64,000 bases of DNA from UBA2334 sp964396895 (GCA_964396895.1 CAYNGJ010000019.1:1-64000); one strand, 5' to 3'; positions 1 to 8,739 are shown, numbered from the stretch's first letter. Notes: generated from the letters alone by a model not told the origin. Made by a program: numbers and translations.

Positions 1-63
1 GTAGCGCCCGAAGGGGGTGCGGATGGCGTCGCAGATGAAGGCTTGGGGGGTGGACGAGGTCAT
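1..63 (-). CDS. pcaF: Thiolase, beta-ketoadipyl-CoA type (5' end only)
   Basis: Only the first 21 codons are inside the window; the rest lies beyond base 1. Read from the ATG complementary to 61-63, the peptide contains AFICDAIRTPFGRY, the characteristic start of thiolases, closest in wording to beta-ketoadipyl-CoA thiolase (PcaF). That enzyme cleaves beta-ketoadipyl-CoA to succinyl-CoA and acetyl-CoA in the last step of aromatic ring degradation. The gene is divergent from a LysR regulator, a common arrangement for catabolic genes. With so few residues, another acetyl-CoA acetyltransferase cannot be excluded. Confidence 0.7.
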   Translation of the reverse strand, partial: MTSSTPQAFICDAIRTPFGRY

Positions 64-135
64 GGCAGTGGCGGTGTGGGTTCGGTGGATGGGGCGTTGG
101 CCGGGTGAGCGGGCATTGTCCAGTGGGAAATGCGG

Positions 136-171
136 TTTGACAATTGCTTGCAATGTGGACAATCTGTCAAA
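136..171. promoter_or_regulatory. Candidate LysR-type operator in the divergent promoter region
   Basis: Two nested inverted repeats are visible. The outer arms are TTTGACA (136-142) and TGTCAAA (165-171). Inside is ATTGC-TT-GCAAT (143-154), which fits the T-N11-A style of LysR-family sites. The position, between the thiolase start and the LysR start, is where an autoregulatory site for both genes would be expected. The binding protein is inferred from context. Confidence 0.5.
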
Positions 172-195
172 TAAATTTGAACAATACAAAGGCGT

Positions 196-1122
196 GTGGT
201 GGACATCTCTTCCCTCATCCTGTTGGTGGACATCCTGGACGCGGGCAACCTGAGCCAGGCGGCGCGCAAGCTCAAAGTCAGCCGAGCCAACGTCAGCTAC
301 CACCTGAGCCAGTTGGAAAAATCGGTGGGTCTGCAGCTGGTGAGGCGCACCACCCGCCGCATGGAGCCGACCGAGGTCGGTTTGCGGCTGTACCAGCACG
401 GGCGCGCCATGCGCGATGAACTCGCGGCCGCCCAGGAGGCCGTGGCCCGCTTGGGCAAGGGACTGCACGGGGCGGTGCGTGTCAGCGTGCCCACGGGTTT
501 CGGTCAGCTGGTGATGTCGGGTTGGATGATCGAGTTCAAACACCTCTACCCCGACATCACGCTGGAGTTGCTGTTTGAAAACCGCGTGGACGACCTGTTG
601 CGCGAAGAGGTGGATGTGGCCATCCGCGTCATGTCGGAGCCACCGCAGGCCATGGTGGCGCGTGAGCTGGCAACCGTGCGCCACGTGGCCTGCGCGTCAA
701 AGGCCTACGCGGCGGCGCATCCACTGCCGCAGCGCCTTGCGGACCTGGCGGATGTGCCGCTCATCACCTCCACCGTGGTGGGGCGCGAACTGCGGGTATC
801 AGCTTACTTGGGCGAGGAGCGTCAGGAGGTGGCGCTGCGGCCCACGCTGGCGTCGGAGAACTTTCAGTTTCTGCACGAGGCCATCCTGTCCGGGTTGGGC
901 GTGGGGCTGCTGCCGGACTATGTGGTGGCCGCCGACCTGTCGGCAGGTCGCATCGTCACCGCGCTGGACGCCTGGCGGTTGAGCATTTTTGGGACGCGGC
1001 TGTTTTTGCTGCGCATGCCAGACCGCTACCAAACGCTGGCCACGCGCACGCTCATCGATTTTGTGGTGGCCAAGGCCAGTGACTGGTCCGCTCGGTCAAT
1101 GGGCCGCTTGCCACAGCCCTGA
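196..1122 (+). CDS. LysR family transcriptional regulator
   Basis: A 308-residue regulator of normal LysR length. Residues 1-60 form the winged helix-turn-helix (NLSQAARKLKVSRANVSYHL), and about 88-295 form the periplasmic-binding-protein-like effector domain. It begins with GTG at 196; a second GTG follows at once and no ATG is available nearby, so either GTG could be used. It is divergent from the thiolase fragment across a region with a palindromic LysR-type box, so it probably controls that gene and itself. The effector is unknown; an aromatic-degradation intermediate is a guess from the neighbour. Confidence 0.88.
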   Translation: MVDISSLILLVDILDAGNLSQAARKLKVSRANVSYHLSQLEKSVGLQLVRRTTRRMEPTEVGLRLYQHGRAMRDELAAAQEAVARLGKGLHGAVRVSVPTGFGQLVMSGWMIEFKHLYPDITLELLFENRVDDLLREEVDVAIRVMSEPPQAMVARELATVRHVACASKAYAAAHPLPQRLADLADVPLITSTVVGRELRVSAYLGEERQEVALRPTLASENFQFLHEAILSGLGVGLLPDYVVAADLSAGRIVTALDAWRLSIFGTRLFLLRMPDRYQTLATRTLIDFVVAKASDWSARSMGRLPQP

Positions 1123-1205
1123 GTGCGCACGTGGCTGTGTGGCGTTCGGTTGGTGACGCCGTGGCCAAGCCCGGTGCGCGGGGGTGATCAGGCGCGTGGC
1201 GGTCG

Positions 1206-2153
1206 TCAGGGCAGGGTGGGCCGATGGCGGCCGCCCAGTCGGGCGATCCAGGCGGCGATCCAGCCGTGACCGCTGACCAGCACAATGCCGATCAGCACCG
1301 GCCCCACGCCCATCAGGAAGCTGGGCTCGATGGCTTCGTCCAGCAGCCAGGCGCCGAGCACCAGGCCAAAGAGTGGGGTCAGGAAAGAAAACACCCCCAG
1401 CCGTGACGCCAGGTAGTGGCGCAGCAACCAGAACCACGCCAGAAAGCTCCCAAAGGACACCACCAGCGAATGGAAGGCCAGGCTGGCCCAGACCTCAGGC
1501 GTGGGCTTGAAGTGGGTCTGGCCACTGACCCAGGCCACCCCCGTGAGCAGCACAAACGCCCCAACCAGTTGGTACAGCAGCGTCTGCGTGGCAGGCGCCC
1601 GGCTGAGGGGCGAGCAGCGCACCACCACGGTGGTCGCGCCCCAGGCCATGCCGGCCAGCAAACCCAGCAGGTCGCCCCACAGCATCCGACTGCCCGATGG
1701 GCCGCTGACCTCGGTGCGGCCCAGAAACGCCAGGGCAATGCCGCCAAACGCCAACACGATGCCCAGCCACTGCAAAGGGGCCAGCCGCTCGGCAGGCAAG
1801 CGCCAATGCAATCCCAGCGCGGCAAACAGCGGGGCGGTGTACAGAAACACCACCATGTGCGCGGCGCTGGTCAGGCGCAGGCCTTCGCCCACCAGCCAGA
1901 ACTCCAGGCCGAACAGCAGGCCAGCGACCACGCCGGGCCAGCCCGTCCCGTCGGTGAGCGACATGCGCTCGCCCCGTGCCCGCATGACCAGGGCCACCAG
2001 CACCGCAGCCACCCCCGAGCGCAGGGCGATCTGAAAAATCGGTGCAATGTCGGCGGCGGTGCTTTTCAGCACCACCTGTTGCAAGGCCCACACCAGGCAA
2101 AGCACCAGCATGAGGCCCACGGCGGTGGCATCGAGGGGTTGACGGGTGTCCAT
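1206..2153 (-). CDS. EamA/DMT family transporter
   Basis: A 315-residue integral membrane protein with about ten hydrophobic segments arranged as two EamA repeats, typical of drug/metabolite-transporter exporters. The start at 2153 (MDTRQPLDATAVGLML) places the first membrane segment just after a short cytoplasmic N-terminus; a further in-frame upstream extension of 60 residues reads like noncoding sequence. It is divergent from an AraC-type regulator with about 115 bases between them, which suggests that the regulator controls the exporter. The substrate (amino acid, metabolite or toxic compound) cannot be told from sequence. Confidence 0.85.
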   Translation of the reverse strand: MDTRQPLDATAVGLMLVLCLVWALQQVVLKSTAADIAPIFQIALRSGVAAVLVALVMRARGERMSLTDGTGWPGVVAGLLFGLEFWLVGEGLRLTSAAHMVVFLYTAPLFAALGLHWRLPAERLAPLQWLGIVLAFGGIALAFLGRTEVSGPSGSRMLWGDLLGLLAGMAWGATTVVVRCSPLSRAPATQTLLYQLVGAFVLLTGVAWVSGQTHFKPTPEVWASLAFHSLVVSFGSFLAWFWLLRHYLASRLGVFSFLTPLFGLVLGAWLLDEAIEPSFLMGVGPVLIGIVLVSGHGWIAAWIARLGGRHRPTLP

Positions 2154-2268
2154 GGGTTGCTTTCGGGAGGTACTGGCCGGGTCGCCATTATGGATTTGGC
2201 CTGTCTGGTGGATATAGTGCAAAACTGACATTCCATTCAGCCAATGCGCCAACTGCCGCTCGAACACC

Positions 2269-3087
2269 ATGCCCGTCCTTGCCCCCAAGCTGGAGATTCC
2301 GCTTTCCAGTGCAGCACTGCCCGCACCCGTCATGTTCCGCAGTGCACATGTGCCCGCCGATGGCCTGTACCCCCGCCATCGGCACGCGTGGGGTGAGTTC
2401 GTGTACTCGTTCAGTGGCGTGATGGAGGTGAAGGTGGCGGACCGCCACTACCTGGCCCCGCCGCAGTACGGCGTTTGGTTGCCACCCAACGTGGTGCACG
2501 TGGGTTTGAATCGGCAGGCGGCCCACCACTGCTCGCTGTATGTCTCGCCTGCGCTGTGTGAGCATTTGCCCGCCACACCGTGCGCGCTGACAGTGAGTCC
2601 GCTGGTGCGTGCGATGCTGGAGCACCTGCGGCGGCAGCCGGTGACACAGGCGAGCACCCCGCAGGACGCCCGGCTGCTGGACGTGCTGGTGGATCAGCTG
2701 ACCCTGGCACCCTGTGCCAGCAGCTACTTGCCCCATGGGGACGACCCGCTGCTGACGCCCTTGTTGCAGGCTTTGCAGGCCAACCCCGGCGATCAGCGCA
2801 CCGTGGCGGAGCTGGCCCAGGCAATGCACACCACCGAACGTACGCTGGTGCGTCGGTGTCAGCAGGTGCTGGGCATGTCGCTGACCGAGTGGCGCCAGCG
2901 GCTGCGTGTGGTCAAGGCCTTGCCCATGCTGCAGGCCGGGCACAAGGTGGAGAGCATCGCGCTGGACATGGGCTACGGCAGCGCCTCGGCCTTCATTGCC
3001 ATGTTCAGCAAACGCATGGGTGTGACCCCCGACGAGTTTCGCAAAGGCCGAGGTGCGGCAGGCCAATGGGACGTGGCACTGCGGTGA
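2269..3087 (+). CDS. AraC family transcriptional regulator
   Basis: A 272-residue regulator. Residues 20-110 are a cupin-like AraC N-terminal sensing domain (RHRHAWGEF, WLPPNVVHVG), and about 170-265 hold two helix-turn-helix motifs (AELAQAMHTTERTLVRR and ALDMGYGSASAFIAMF). The last part, KRMGVTPDEFRK, is a typical AraC C-terminal signature. It is divergent from the EamA transporter and most likely activates or represses it. Such cupin-AraC plus exporter pairs are common in Proteobacteria. The inducer is unknown. Confidence 0.9.
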   Translation: MPVLAPKLEIPLSSAALPAPVMFRSAHVPADGLYPRHRHAWGEFVYSFSGVMEVKVADRHYLAPPQYGVWLPPNVVHVGLNRQAAHHCSLYVSPALCEHLPATPCALTVSPLVRAMLEHLRRQPVTQASTPQDARLLDVLVDQLTLAPCASSYLPHGDDPLLTPLLQALQANPGDQRTVAELAQAMHTTERTLVRRCQQVLGMSLTEWRQRLRVVKALPMLQAGHKVESIALDMGYGSASAFIAMFSKRMGVTPDEFRKGRGAAGQWDVALR

Positions 3088-3090
3088 GGC

Positions 3091-3465
3091 TCAGTGGCTG
3101 TGCGCCCCGACCGCCAGCACCCGCTGCAGCAGCTGTTGTCCCTCGGTATCCTGTCGCAGGGCAGGCAGGTGCGCCGCTTCGCGCAACAGCCGCTGCAGGC
3201 CTGCCAGCTGCGGCAGCACGGGTCCGTGGAACACCAGCTGCCGGTCCACGCCGAGCAAGAGGGTGGGGAAGTTGTTCACCTCCAGGTCGTCCAGCAGATC
3301 GGCATCATCTTCCAAGTCCAGCCAGCGGAACTGGGTCTGGGGGTGGTCCTGGGTCAGTCGGGCAAAGGTGGTGGCAAAGTCTCGGCACACACCGCACCAG
3401 GAGGCACACACGCACACCACCAGCAGCGGGTGCGCGTCAGAAGGAACCAAGGGCGAATGTGACAT
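3091..3465 (-). CDS. Thioredoxin-like protein
   Basis: A protein of about 124 residues with a thioredoxin fold. The active-site motif WCGVC follows the first beta strand (LLVVCVCAS), and the cis-proline strand NNFPTLLLG appears about 50 residues later. No signal peptide is visible, so it is probably cytoplasmic and reduces or monitors thiols. The start is uncertain: ATG at 3465 is chosen, but an ATG at 3477 and a GTG at 3513 are in frame and none has a clear ribosome binding site. It converges with the AraC gene with only three bases between them. Confidence 0.75.
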   Translation of the reverse strand: MSHSPLVPSDAHPLLVVCVCASWCGVCRDFATTFARLTQDHPQTQFRWLDLEDDADLLDDLEVNNFPTLLLGVDRQLVFHGPVLPQLAGLQRLLREAAHLPALRQDTEGQQLLQRVLAVGAHSH

Positions 3466-3540
3466 GCTGGGCAGCATACAAGGGCGGCGTGCGGGCGCCT
3501 TGATGTGGGTCACAGGCGCACGGTGCGTGGCGTGTGGAGG

Positions 3541-3597
3541 TAAATTTTTATAAAAAATGCCATCCAGCGCTTTGTGTGAAGCAATTGTTTGCTATTG
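3541..3597 (-). repeat. Dispersed A+T-rich repeat, copy A
   Basis: The core is 3565-3594, read on the minus strand: TAGCAAAC at one end and AAAGCGCTG at the other, exactly 30 bases. The T-rich tail covers 3541-3564. It lies in the divergent gap between the thioredoxin-like gene and the SDR gene, ending about 23 bases before the SDR start. It is one of ten copies in the window. Confidence 0.8.
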
Positions 3598-3620
3598 ATG
3601 TTGTTAACAAAGGACCTTCC

Positions 3621-4352
3621 ATGATCAAAGCCATCGTCACCGGCCACAGCCGAGGCTTGGGCAGTGCATTGGCCCGCACCCTGCTTGCACGCGGCGCAGG
3701 CGTGCTGGGCCTGTCACGCGCCAGCGAGGCGGCGCTGGCCGCCGCCCACCCCCAGACCTTGCAAGAGGTAACGTTGGACTTGGCCGACAGTCGCGCCCTG
3801 GCCGAATGGTTGGCCACCGGTGCCCTGGCCCGTTTCACGGCGGGTGCCACGCAGGTGCTGCTGATCAACAACGCGGGCCTGGTGCAGCCCATCGGTCCGC
3901 TGGGCCGCCAGCCTGGGGGCGCCATTGCCCACGCCGTGGCGTTGAACGTGTCGGCACCGCTGGTGCTGGCCGATGCGCTGGTGGCGGCCACCGCCGCCTG
4001 TGGTGATCGGCGCATCGTCCACATCTCCAGCGGTGCGGCGCGCAATCCTTATGCGGGTTGGAGCGTGTACTGCGCCACCAAGGCCGCGTTGGACATGCAC
4101 GCCCGCGCCGTCCAGCTCGATGCGGTGCCCGGTCTGCGCGTGGCCAGCCTGGCACCGGGTGTGATTGACACCGACATGCAGGTTCAAATTCGCGCCAGCG
4201 CAGACAGCGACTTTCCGCTGCGCGAGCGCTTCGAGGCCCTCAAGCGCGATGGCCAATTGGCCAGTGCCGACGACGTGGCCCAGCGCCTGGTGGCGCACGC
4301 GCTGTCAGACGCTTTCGGTGCCGACCCCACGCCCGACCTGCGCAACCTGTGA
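3621..4352 (+). CDS. SDR family oxidoreductase
   Basis: A 243-residue short-chain dehydrogenase. The NAD(P)-binding motif TGHSRGLG is at residues 7-14, NNAG follows near residue 91, and the catalytic serine and YCATK signature (Tyr and Lys) are near 135-155. The ATG at 3621 is preceded by AAAGGA at a good distance; an upstream in-frame extension would read through the A+T-rich repeat and is rejected. No substrate can be deduced. It stands alone: the thioredoxin-like gene is divergent and selD convergent. Confidence 0.88.
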   Translation: MIKAIVTGHSRGLGSALARTLLARGAGVLGLSRASEAALAAAHPQTLQEVTLDLADSRALAEWLATGALARFTAGATQVLLINNAGLVQPIGPLGRQPGGAIAHAVALNVSAPLVLADALVAATAACGDRRIVHISSGAARNPYAGWSVYCATKAALDMHARAVQLDAVPGLRVASLAPGVIDTDMQVQIRASADSDFPLRERFEALKRDGQLASADDVAQRLVAHALSDAFGADPTPDLRNL

Positions 4353-4364
4353 CGCTGGGCTGAA

Positions 4365-4396
4365 CCCTGCACCAGTTGAACAGCTGGATTGCAGGG
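4365..4396. terminator. Hairpin between convergent SDR gene and selD
   Basis: The arms CCCTGCA (4365-4371) and TGCAGGG (4390-4396) enclose a second pairing, CCAG with CTGG, giving an interrupted stem of about 11 base pairs. No long T run follows on either strand. Its position between two convergent stop codons suggests a shared terminator or transcript-end structure. Confidence 0.5.
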
Positions 4397-4407
4397 GTGG
4401 CCAGGTA

Positions 4408-5490
4408 TCAGCCCACGCGCAGCTTCACGCCGTTGGTGGCCTCGGCCCGCATGTCGCCCACCTCCGTCGCAGTGGCAAAGCCGTGGCGGGCAAAAATGGC
4501 CAGCACCTCGGGCACGGCCTCGGGTGTGCAGGCCACCAGCAGGCCGCCGCTGGTTTGCGGGTCGCTCAGCAGGGCCTGATCCACGGGGGGCAGCGCGCTG
4601 TCCAGTGCCACCTCGTGGCCATAGGCTGCCCAGTTGCGCCCCGAAGCCCCGGTCACCATGCCCGCGCTGGCCAGCTCACGCACGCCGGGCAGCAGCGGGA
4701 CGCGGTCCATGGCCAGGTGGGCGGTGGTGTGTGAGCCCCGCGCCATTTCCAGCACATGCCCGGCCAGCCCAAAGCCGGTCACGTCGGTGAGGGCGTGCAC
4801 GCCGGGCAGGGCGGCCAGCTCGGGGCCGGGGGTGTTGAGCTGGGTGGTGGTGGCGATCATCTGCGCGTAGCCGTCGGGGGGCAGGGCGTTTTGCTTCAGC
4901 GCCGCCGACAGCACGCCCACGCCCAGCGGTTTGCCCAGAATGAGCCGGTCGCCCACGCGGGCTTCGGCATTGCGCTTGACGCGCTGGGGGTGCACCAGCC
5001 CCAGCGCCACCAGGCCGTAAATGGGCTCCACCGAGTCGATGGTGTGGCCACCCGCGATGGGAATGCCCGCCGCGCGGCACACGCTTTGCCCGCCCGCCAG
5101 GATCTGGCCGATGGTGGCGGTGGACAGCACGCTCACGGGCATGCCCACCAGGGCCAGCGCCATGATGGGCGTACCGCCCATGGCGTACACGTCCGAGATG
5201 GCGTTGGTGGCGGCGATGCGGCCAAAGTCGAACGGGTCATCGACGATGGGCATGAAAAAGTCGGTGGTGGCGATCAGCGCCTGTTCGTCGTTCAGGCGGT
5301 ACACGGCGGCATCGTCCGCCGTTTCTATGCCCACCAGCAGCTCGGGCGGCATGGGCATGGCGCTGGTGCCCTTCAGTATTTCGCTGAGCACGCCGGGGGC
5401 AATCTTGCAGCCGCAGCCCCCGCCATGAGACAGGCTGGTCAGGCGGGGTTCTGTGGTGGTGGTGTGGGGTTGGGGCTGGGCGGAGGTCAT
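4408..5490 (-). CDS. selD: Selenide, water dikinase (selenophosphate synthetase)
   Basis: This 360-residue enzyme makes selenophosphate from selenide and ATP, the selenium donor for selenocysteine and 2-selenouridine in tRNA. The N-terminal motif HGGGCGCK (residues 22-29) carries the catalytic cysteine (C26) and lysine (K29); the cysteine position, which is selenocysteine in some species, is an ordinary TGC here. The ATP-binding segment TTDFFMPIVDDPFDFGRIAA is intact. No other selenium gene (selA, selB, selU) lies in the window, so its partner must be elsewhere. It converges with the SDR gene. Confidence 0.96.
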   Translation of the reverse strand: MTSAQPQPHTTTTEPRLTSLSHGGGCGCKIAPGVLSEILKGTSAMPMPPELLVGIETADDAAVYRLNDEQALIATTDFFMPIVDDPFDFGRIAATNAISDVYAMGGTPIMALALVGMPVSVLSTATIGQILAGGQSVCRAAGIPIAGGHTIDSVEPIYGLVALGLVHPQRVKRNAEARVGDRLILGKPLGVGVLSAALKQNALPPDGYAQMIATTTQLNTPGPELAALPGVHALTDVTGFGLAGHVLEMARGSHTTAHLAMDRVPLLPGVRELASAGMVTGASGRNWAAYGHEVALDSALPPVDQALLSDPQTSGGLLVACTPEAVPEVLAIFARHGFATATEVGDMRAEATNGVKLRVG

Positions 5491-5608
5491 GGTCAGGGCA
5501 AAAAAACAATCTCCTGCGGTGGGTGGCCGCCGAGGCGTTCATTTTCCATGAACGGTGTCAACAAAACCATTCAAACCAAACTGGGTGATCGGCGCCGACA
5601 CTGACCCC

Positions 5609-6190
5609 ATGTTTCGTCAACCTGCCACTTCATCAGCCAACACCCCTGCACGGTACACCCCCGTGGCCATCGCCTTGCACTGGGTGCTGGCGCTGGCCCT
5701 GGTCGGGATGGTGGGGGTGGGCGTGTACATGGCCGACTTGCCTTTCTCGCCCACCCGCCTGAAGCTGTACAACTGGCACAAGTGGGCGGGCGTGTGTGTG
5801 TTGGCCCTGTCGCTGGTGCGCCTGCTGTGGCGCGCCACCCACCGCCCGCCGCCCCTGCCCGACGCGGTGCTGGTCGCCATGCCCGCCTGGCAACAGTGGG
5901 CGCACCACGCCACCCATGCGGGCTTGTATGCCTTGTTTTTTGCCGTCCCTTTGCTGGGTTGGGCCTACAGCTCGGCGGCGGGTTTCCCCATCGTGGTCTT
6001 TGGGGTGCTGCCCCTGCCCGACTGGGTGCCGGTGAGCCCTGAGCTGGCCGACGCGCTCAAGCCCTTGCACCAGCTCTCGGCCTTTGCCCTGGTGGGCTTG
6101 GTGGCCCTGCATGTGGCCGCCGCGCTCAAGCACCACTGGGTGGACCGCGACGGGCTGCTCGCCCGCATGTGGCCTGCCCGCCGGTCCTGA
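5609..6190 (+). CDS. Cytochrome b561 family protein
   Basis: A 193-residue membrane protein with four hydrophobic segments and the histidines expected of a di-heme b561 (HW near residue 23, NWHKW near 58, HH near 100, LH near 170). It probably carries electrons between quinones and periplasmic acceptors. ATG 5609 is chosen because the sequence upstream of it is not conserved in character. It is followed 53 bases later by two YceI genes, a gene order often seen in Proteobacteria; YceI proteins bind isoprenoid lipids such as polyprenyl quinones, so the group may handle quinone or redox traffic in the envelope. Confidence 0.87.
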   Translation: MFRQPATSSANTPARYTPVAIALHWVLALALVGMVGVGVYMADLPFSPTRLKLYNWHKWAGVCVLALSLVRLLWRATHRPPPLPDAVLVAMPAWQQWAHHATHAGLYALFFAVPLLGWAYSSAAGFPIVVFGVLPLPDWVPVSPELADALKPLHQLSAFALVGLVALHVAAALKHHWVDRDGLLARMWPARRS

Positions 6191-6243
6191 CACCCCGTTC
6201 GCCACCGTTGACCCTCCACACTTGCCTCACCGACTGACACACC

Positions 6244-6840
6244 ATGATTCCTTTGCATTTTTCACCCCGCGCAGGCTTGCTGGCCGGACTGGTGGCACTG
6301 TCCACCCTGGCCCCGGTCGCCCAAGCGCAACAGGCCTTGCAGCCCGCGCAGAGCAGCGTGGTTTTTGCCATCAAGCAAATGGGCGTGCCCGTGGAAGGGC
6401 GGTTCCGCCAGTTCGACGCGCAGGTCAGCTTTGACCCCGCCAAACTCGCCACCAGCCGCATTGGCTTCACGGTCGATGTGGGCAGCGCCACCATGGGGTC
6501 GCGCGAGGTGGACGCCGAAATGCCCAAGCCCGTGTGGTTCAACGCCATCCAATTTCCGAAGGCCAGCTTTCAATCATCGGGCATCAAGGCCCTGGGGGCG
6601 AGCAAGTTCGAGGTGGCGGGCAAGCTGAGCATCAAGGGTGCCGTGCGCGACGTGGTGGTGCCCGTCACCCTCAGCCAGAGCGGCAGTGCACCCGCGCTGG
6701 TCACCACGGCCAGTGGCAGCTTTGCCATTCCCCGGCTGGCCTTCAAGGTGGGCGAGGCCGAGTGGGCCGACACCTCCATGGTGGCCGATGAGGTGCAGAT
6801 CCGGTTCAAGTTGGTGTTGTCTGGTGTTTCGAAAATGTAA
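6244..6840 (+). CDS. YceI family periplasmic protein (copy 1)
   Basis: A 198-residue protein with an N-terminal signal peptide ending near AQA (residue 28) and a YceI lipocalin-like beta-barrel domain after it. YceI proteins bind polyisoprenoid chains. The DAEMPKPVWFNAIQFPKASF stretch matches the conserved middle of the family. It lies between the cytochrome b561 gene and a second YceI gene, probably one operon. A repeat copy starts at the base after its TAA stop. Confidence 0.9.
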   Translation: MIPLHFSPRAGLLAGLVALSTLAPVAQAQQALQPAQSSVVFAIKQMGVPVEGRFRQFDAQVSFDPAKLATSRIGFTVDVGSATMGSREVDAEMPKPVWFNAIQFPKASFQSSGIKALGASKFEVAGKLSIKGAVRDVVVPVTLSQSGSAPALVTTASGSFAIPRLAFKVGEAEWADTSMVADEVQIRFKLVLSGVSKM

Positions 6841-6894
6841 TAGCTGACAAGCTATATGCATCAAGCGCTAGATGGTTATTTGTTTTATATTTTT
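6839..6894 (+). repeat. Dispersed A+T-rich repeat, copy B
   Basis: The core is 6841-6870 (TAGCTGAC to AAGCGCTA, 30 bases), beginning directly after the stop codon of the first YceI gene (6838-6840). The T-rich tail (6871-6894) runs into the ribosome binding site region of the second YceI gene. The tail gives a run of Ts, so the element could also act as an attenuating or mRNA-processing signal between the paralogues. Confidence 0.85.
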
Positions 6895-6906
6895 CAGGAG
6901 TATCTC

Positions 6907-7482
6907 ATGCGTTCCTCTCTCATCGCGTTGGCTGCGGCCACCACCCTGCTGTCGGGCCAAGTCCAAGCCGAGTCGGCCAACTACAGCATTGACCCCACCC
7001 ACACCTTTGCCACGTTCGAGATCAGCCACTTCGGCGCCAGCGTGAACCGCGCACGCTTTGACAAGAAGACCGGCGCCGTCACCCTGGACAAAGCGGCCAA
7101 AACCGGCAAGGTGGACATCACCATCGACACCACCTCCGTCAACAGCGGCACGCCTGCGTTTGACAAACACCTGCAAAGCCCCGACCTGTTCGACACCGCC
7201 AAGCACCCAACCATGACCTTTGCCGGTGACAAGTTCACCTTCGATGGCGACAAAGTCACCTCGGTGGCGGGCACGCTGACGCTGCTGGGTAAGTCCGCAC
7301 CCGTCACGCTCAAGGCCAACCAGTTCGCTTGCTACCAGAGCCCCATGCTCAAGCGCGAGGTCTGCGGTGGCGACTTTGAAGCCACCATTGACCGCACCGT
7401 CTGGGGCATGAACTATGGCGTGGACTGGGGCTTTCCCAAGAACGTGCGCATCGTGGTGCAGGTCGAAGCCGTCAAGCAGTGA
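6907..7482 (+). CDS. YceI family periplasmic protein (copy 2)
   Basis: A 191-residue paralogue of the preceding gene. The signal peptide ends near VQA (residue 20), and the mature protein begins ESANYSIDPTHTFATFEISH, the classic YceI opening. ATG 6907 is preceded by CAGGAG. The two copies are clearly different in sequence, so the duplication is not recent. It shares the likely operon with cytochrome b561, with a repeat element in the 66-base gap between the two YceI genes. Confidence 0.93.
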   Translation: MRSSLIALAAATTLLSGQVQAESANYSIDPTHTFATFEISHFGASVNRARFDKKTGAVTLDKAAKTGKVDITIDTTSVNSGTPAFDKHLQSPDLFDTAKHPTMTFAGDKFTFDGDKVTSVAGTLTLLGKSAPVTLKANQFACYQSPMLKREVCGGDFEATIDRTVWGMNYGVDWGFPKNVRIVVQVEAVKQ

Positions 7483-7558
7483 TGGGCTGACCCCCTCCGT
7501 CGGCACCACCCTGGTGCTGGCTATCATGGGCGGTTTGTGACCGAGAGGTTGTCGCCCC

Positions 7559-8719
7559 ATGTCCTTTTCCGTCCACTCACACCACCCGGTCGAGCAGGCC
7601 GATTTCATCGTCATCGGGGCCGGCATGGCCGGGGCCTCGGTGGCCCACTGGCTGGCACCCCATGGCCGGGTGGTGGTGCTGGAGCGCGAGGCCCAGCCCG
7701 GCTACCACACCACCGGTCGCTCGGCGGCGCTGTACCTGGAGGGTTATGGCTCGCCGCAGGTGCGCGCCCTCACCCTGGCCAGCCGCCACTTTTTTCTCCA
7801 CCCACCCGCCGATTGGGCCGCGCCGCCATTGATGACCCGCCGGGGCGCACTCATGGTGGCCGCCCCCGGCCAAGAAGCTGCGCTGGCCGAGCACACCCAG
7901 GTGCTGGCCGAGCTGGGTGTGCGCCACGAGTGCCTCACCGCCGCCCAGGCCTGCGCCCTGGTGCCCGTGTTGCGGCCCGAGTGTGTGGTGGGTGCGGTGC
8001 TGGAGCCCGACGCCTGCGACCTGGACGTGCACGCCATCCACCAGGGCTTTCTCAAGGGGGTGCGCCGCCACGGGGGCCAGCTGGTGTGCGGCGCCGAGGT
8101 CCACACCCTGCAGCACGACGGCTTGGCCTGGCAGGTGGGCACCTCGGCGGGTGCCTGGCAAGCGCCGGTGCTGCTCAATGCCGCCGGTGCCTGGGCCGAG
8201 GCCATGGGTCAACTCGCCGGTGCCACCGCATTGGGGCTGGTGGCTTACCGCCGCGCGGCCTTCACCTTCGCCCCACCCGAGGGACTGGACACGCGCGGCT
8301 GGCCCATGACCTACAGCGCGGGCGAGGACTGGTACTTCAAACCCGACGCAGGACTGTTGCTGGGCTCACCCGCCAATGCCGACCCCACTGATCCGCAAGA
8401 CGTGCAGCCCGAGGAGTTCGACATTGCCCTGGGCATTCACCGCCTGGAAGAGGCCACCACCCTGAACATCCGCCGCCCGGCCCACACTTGGGCGGGACTG
8501 CGCACCTTTGCGCCCGACCACAGCCTGGTGGGCGGTTTCGATGCCCACCTTCCCGGGTTTTTCTGGGTGGCCGGGCAGGGCGGCTACGGCATCCAAACGG
8601 CGCCTGCCATGGGCGAGGCCTGTGCCTGCCTGGCCCGTGGCGAACCCCTGCCGCCGCACCTGAGCGCGTTGGGCCTGAGCGCCGACACGCTGGGTCCGGC
8701 TCGGCTGGCCGAACATTGA
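7559..8719 (+). CDS. FAD-dependent oxidoreductase, DAO family
   Basis: A 386-residue flavoenzyme of the D-amino-acid oxidase / glycine oxidase superfamily. The FAD-binding motif VIGAGMAGASVA is near residue 20, and the C-terminal FAD contact AGQGGYGIQTAPAMGE is near 345. It would oxidise an amine or D-amino acid or a related substrate; the substrate cannot be named. It is followed 20 bases later by a glutathione S-transferase and probably shares its transcript. Confidence 0.85.
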   Translation: MSFSVHSHHPVEQADFIVIGAGMAGASVAHWLAPHGRVVVLEREAQPGYHTTGRSAALYLEGYGSPQVRALTLASRHFFLHPPADWAAPPLMTRRGALMVAAPGQEAALAEHTQVLAELGVRHECLTAAQACALVPVLRPECVVGAVLEPDACDLDVHAIHQGFLKGVRRHGGQLVCGAEVHTLQHDGLAWQVGTSAGAWQAPVLLNAAGAWAEAMGQLAGATALGLVAYRRAAFTFAPPEGLDTRGWPMTYSAGEDWYFKPDAGLLLGSPANADPTDPQDVQPEEFDIALGIHRLEEATTLNIRRPAHTWAGLRTFAPDHSLVGGFDAHLPGFFWVAGQGGYGIQTAPAMGEACACLARGEPLPPHLSALGLSADTLGPARLAEH

Positions 8720-8739
8720 GACCGGAAAGCGCGGAGGCC

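Noticed and set aside
4408..5490. Selenocysteine in SelD
   Set aside because: The catalytic position is a normal TGC cysteine codon and the frame has no internal TGA.
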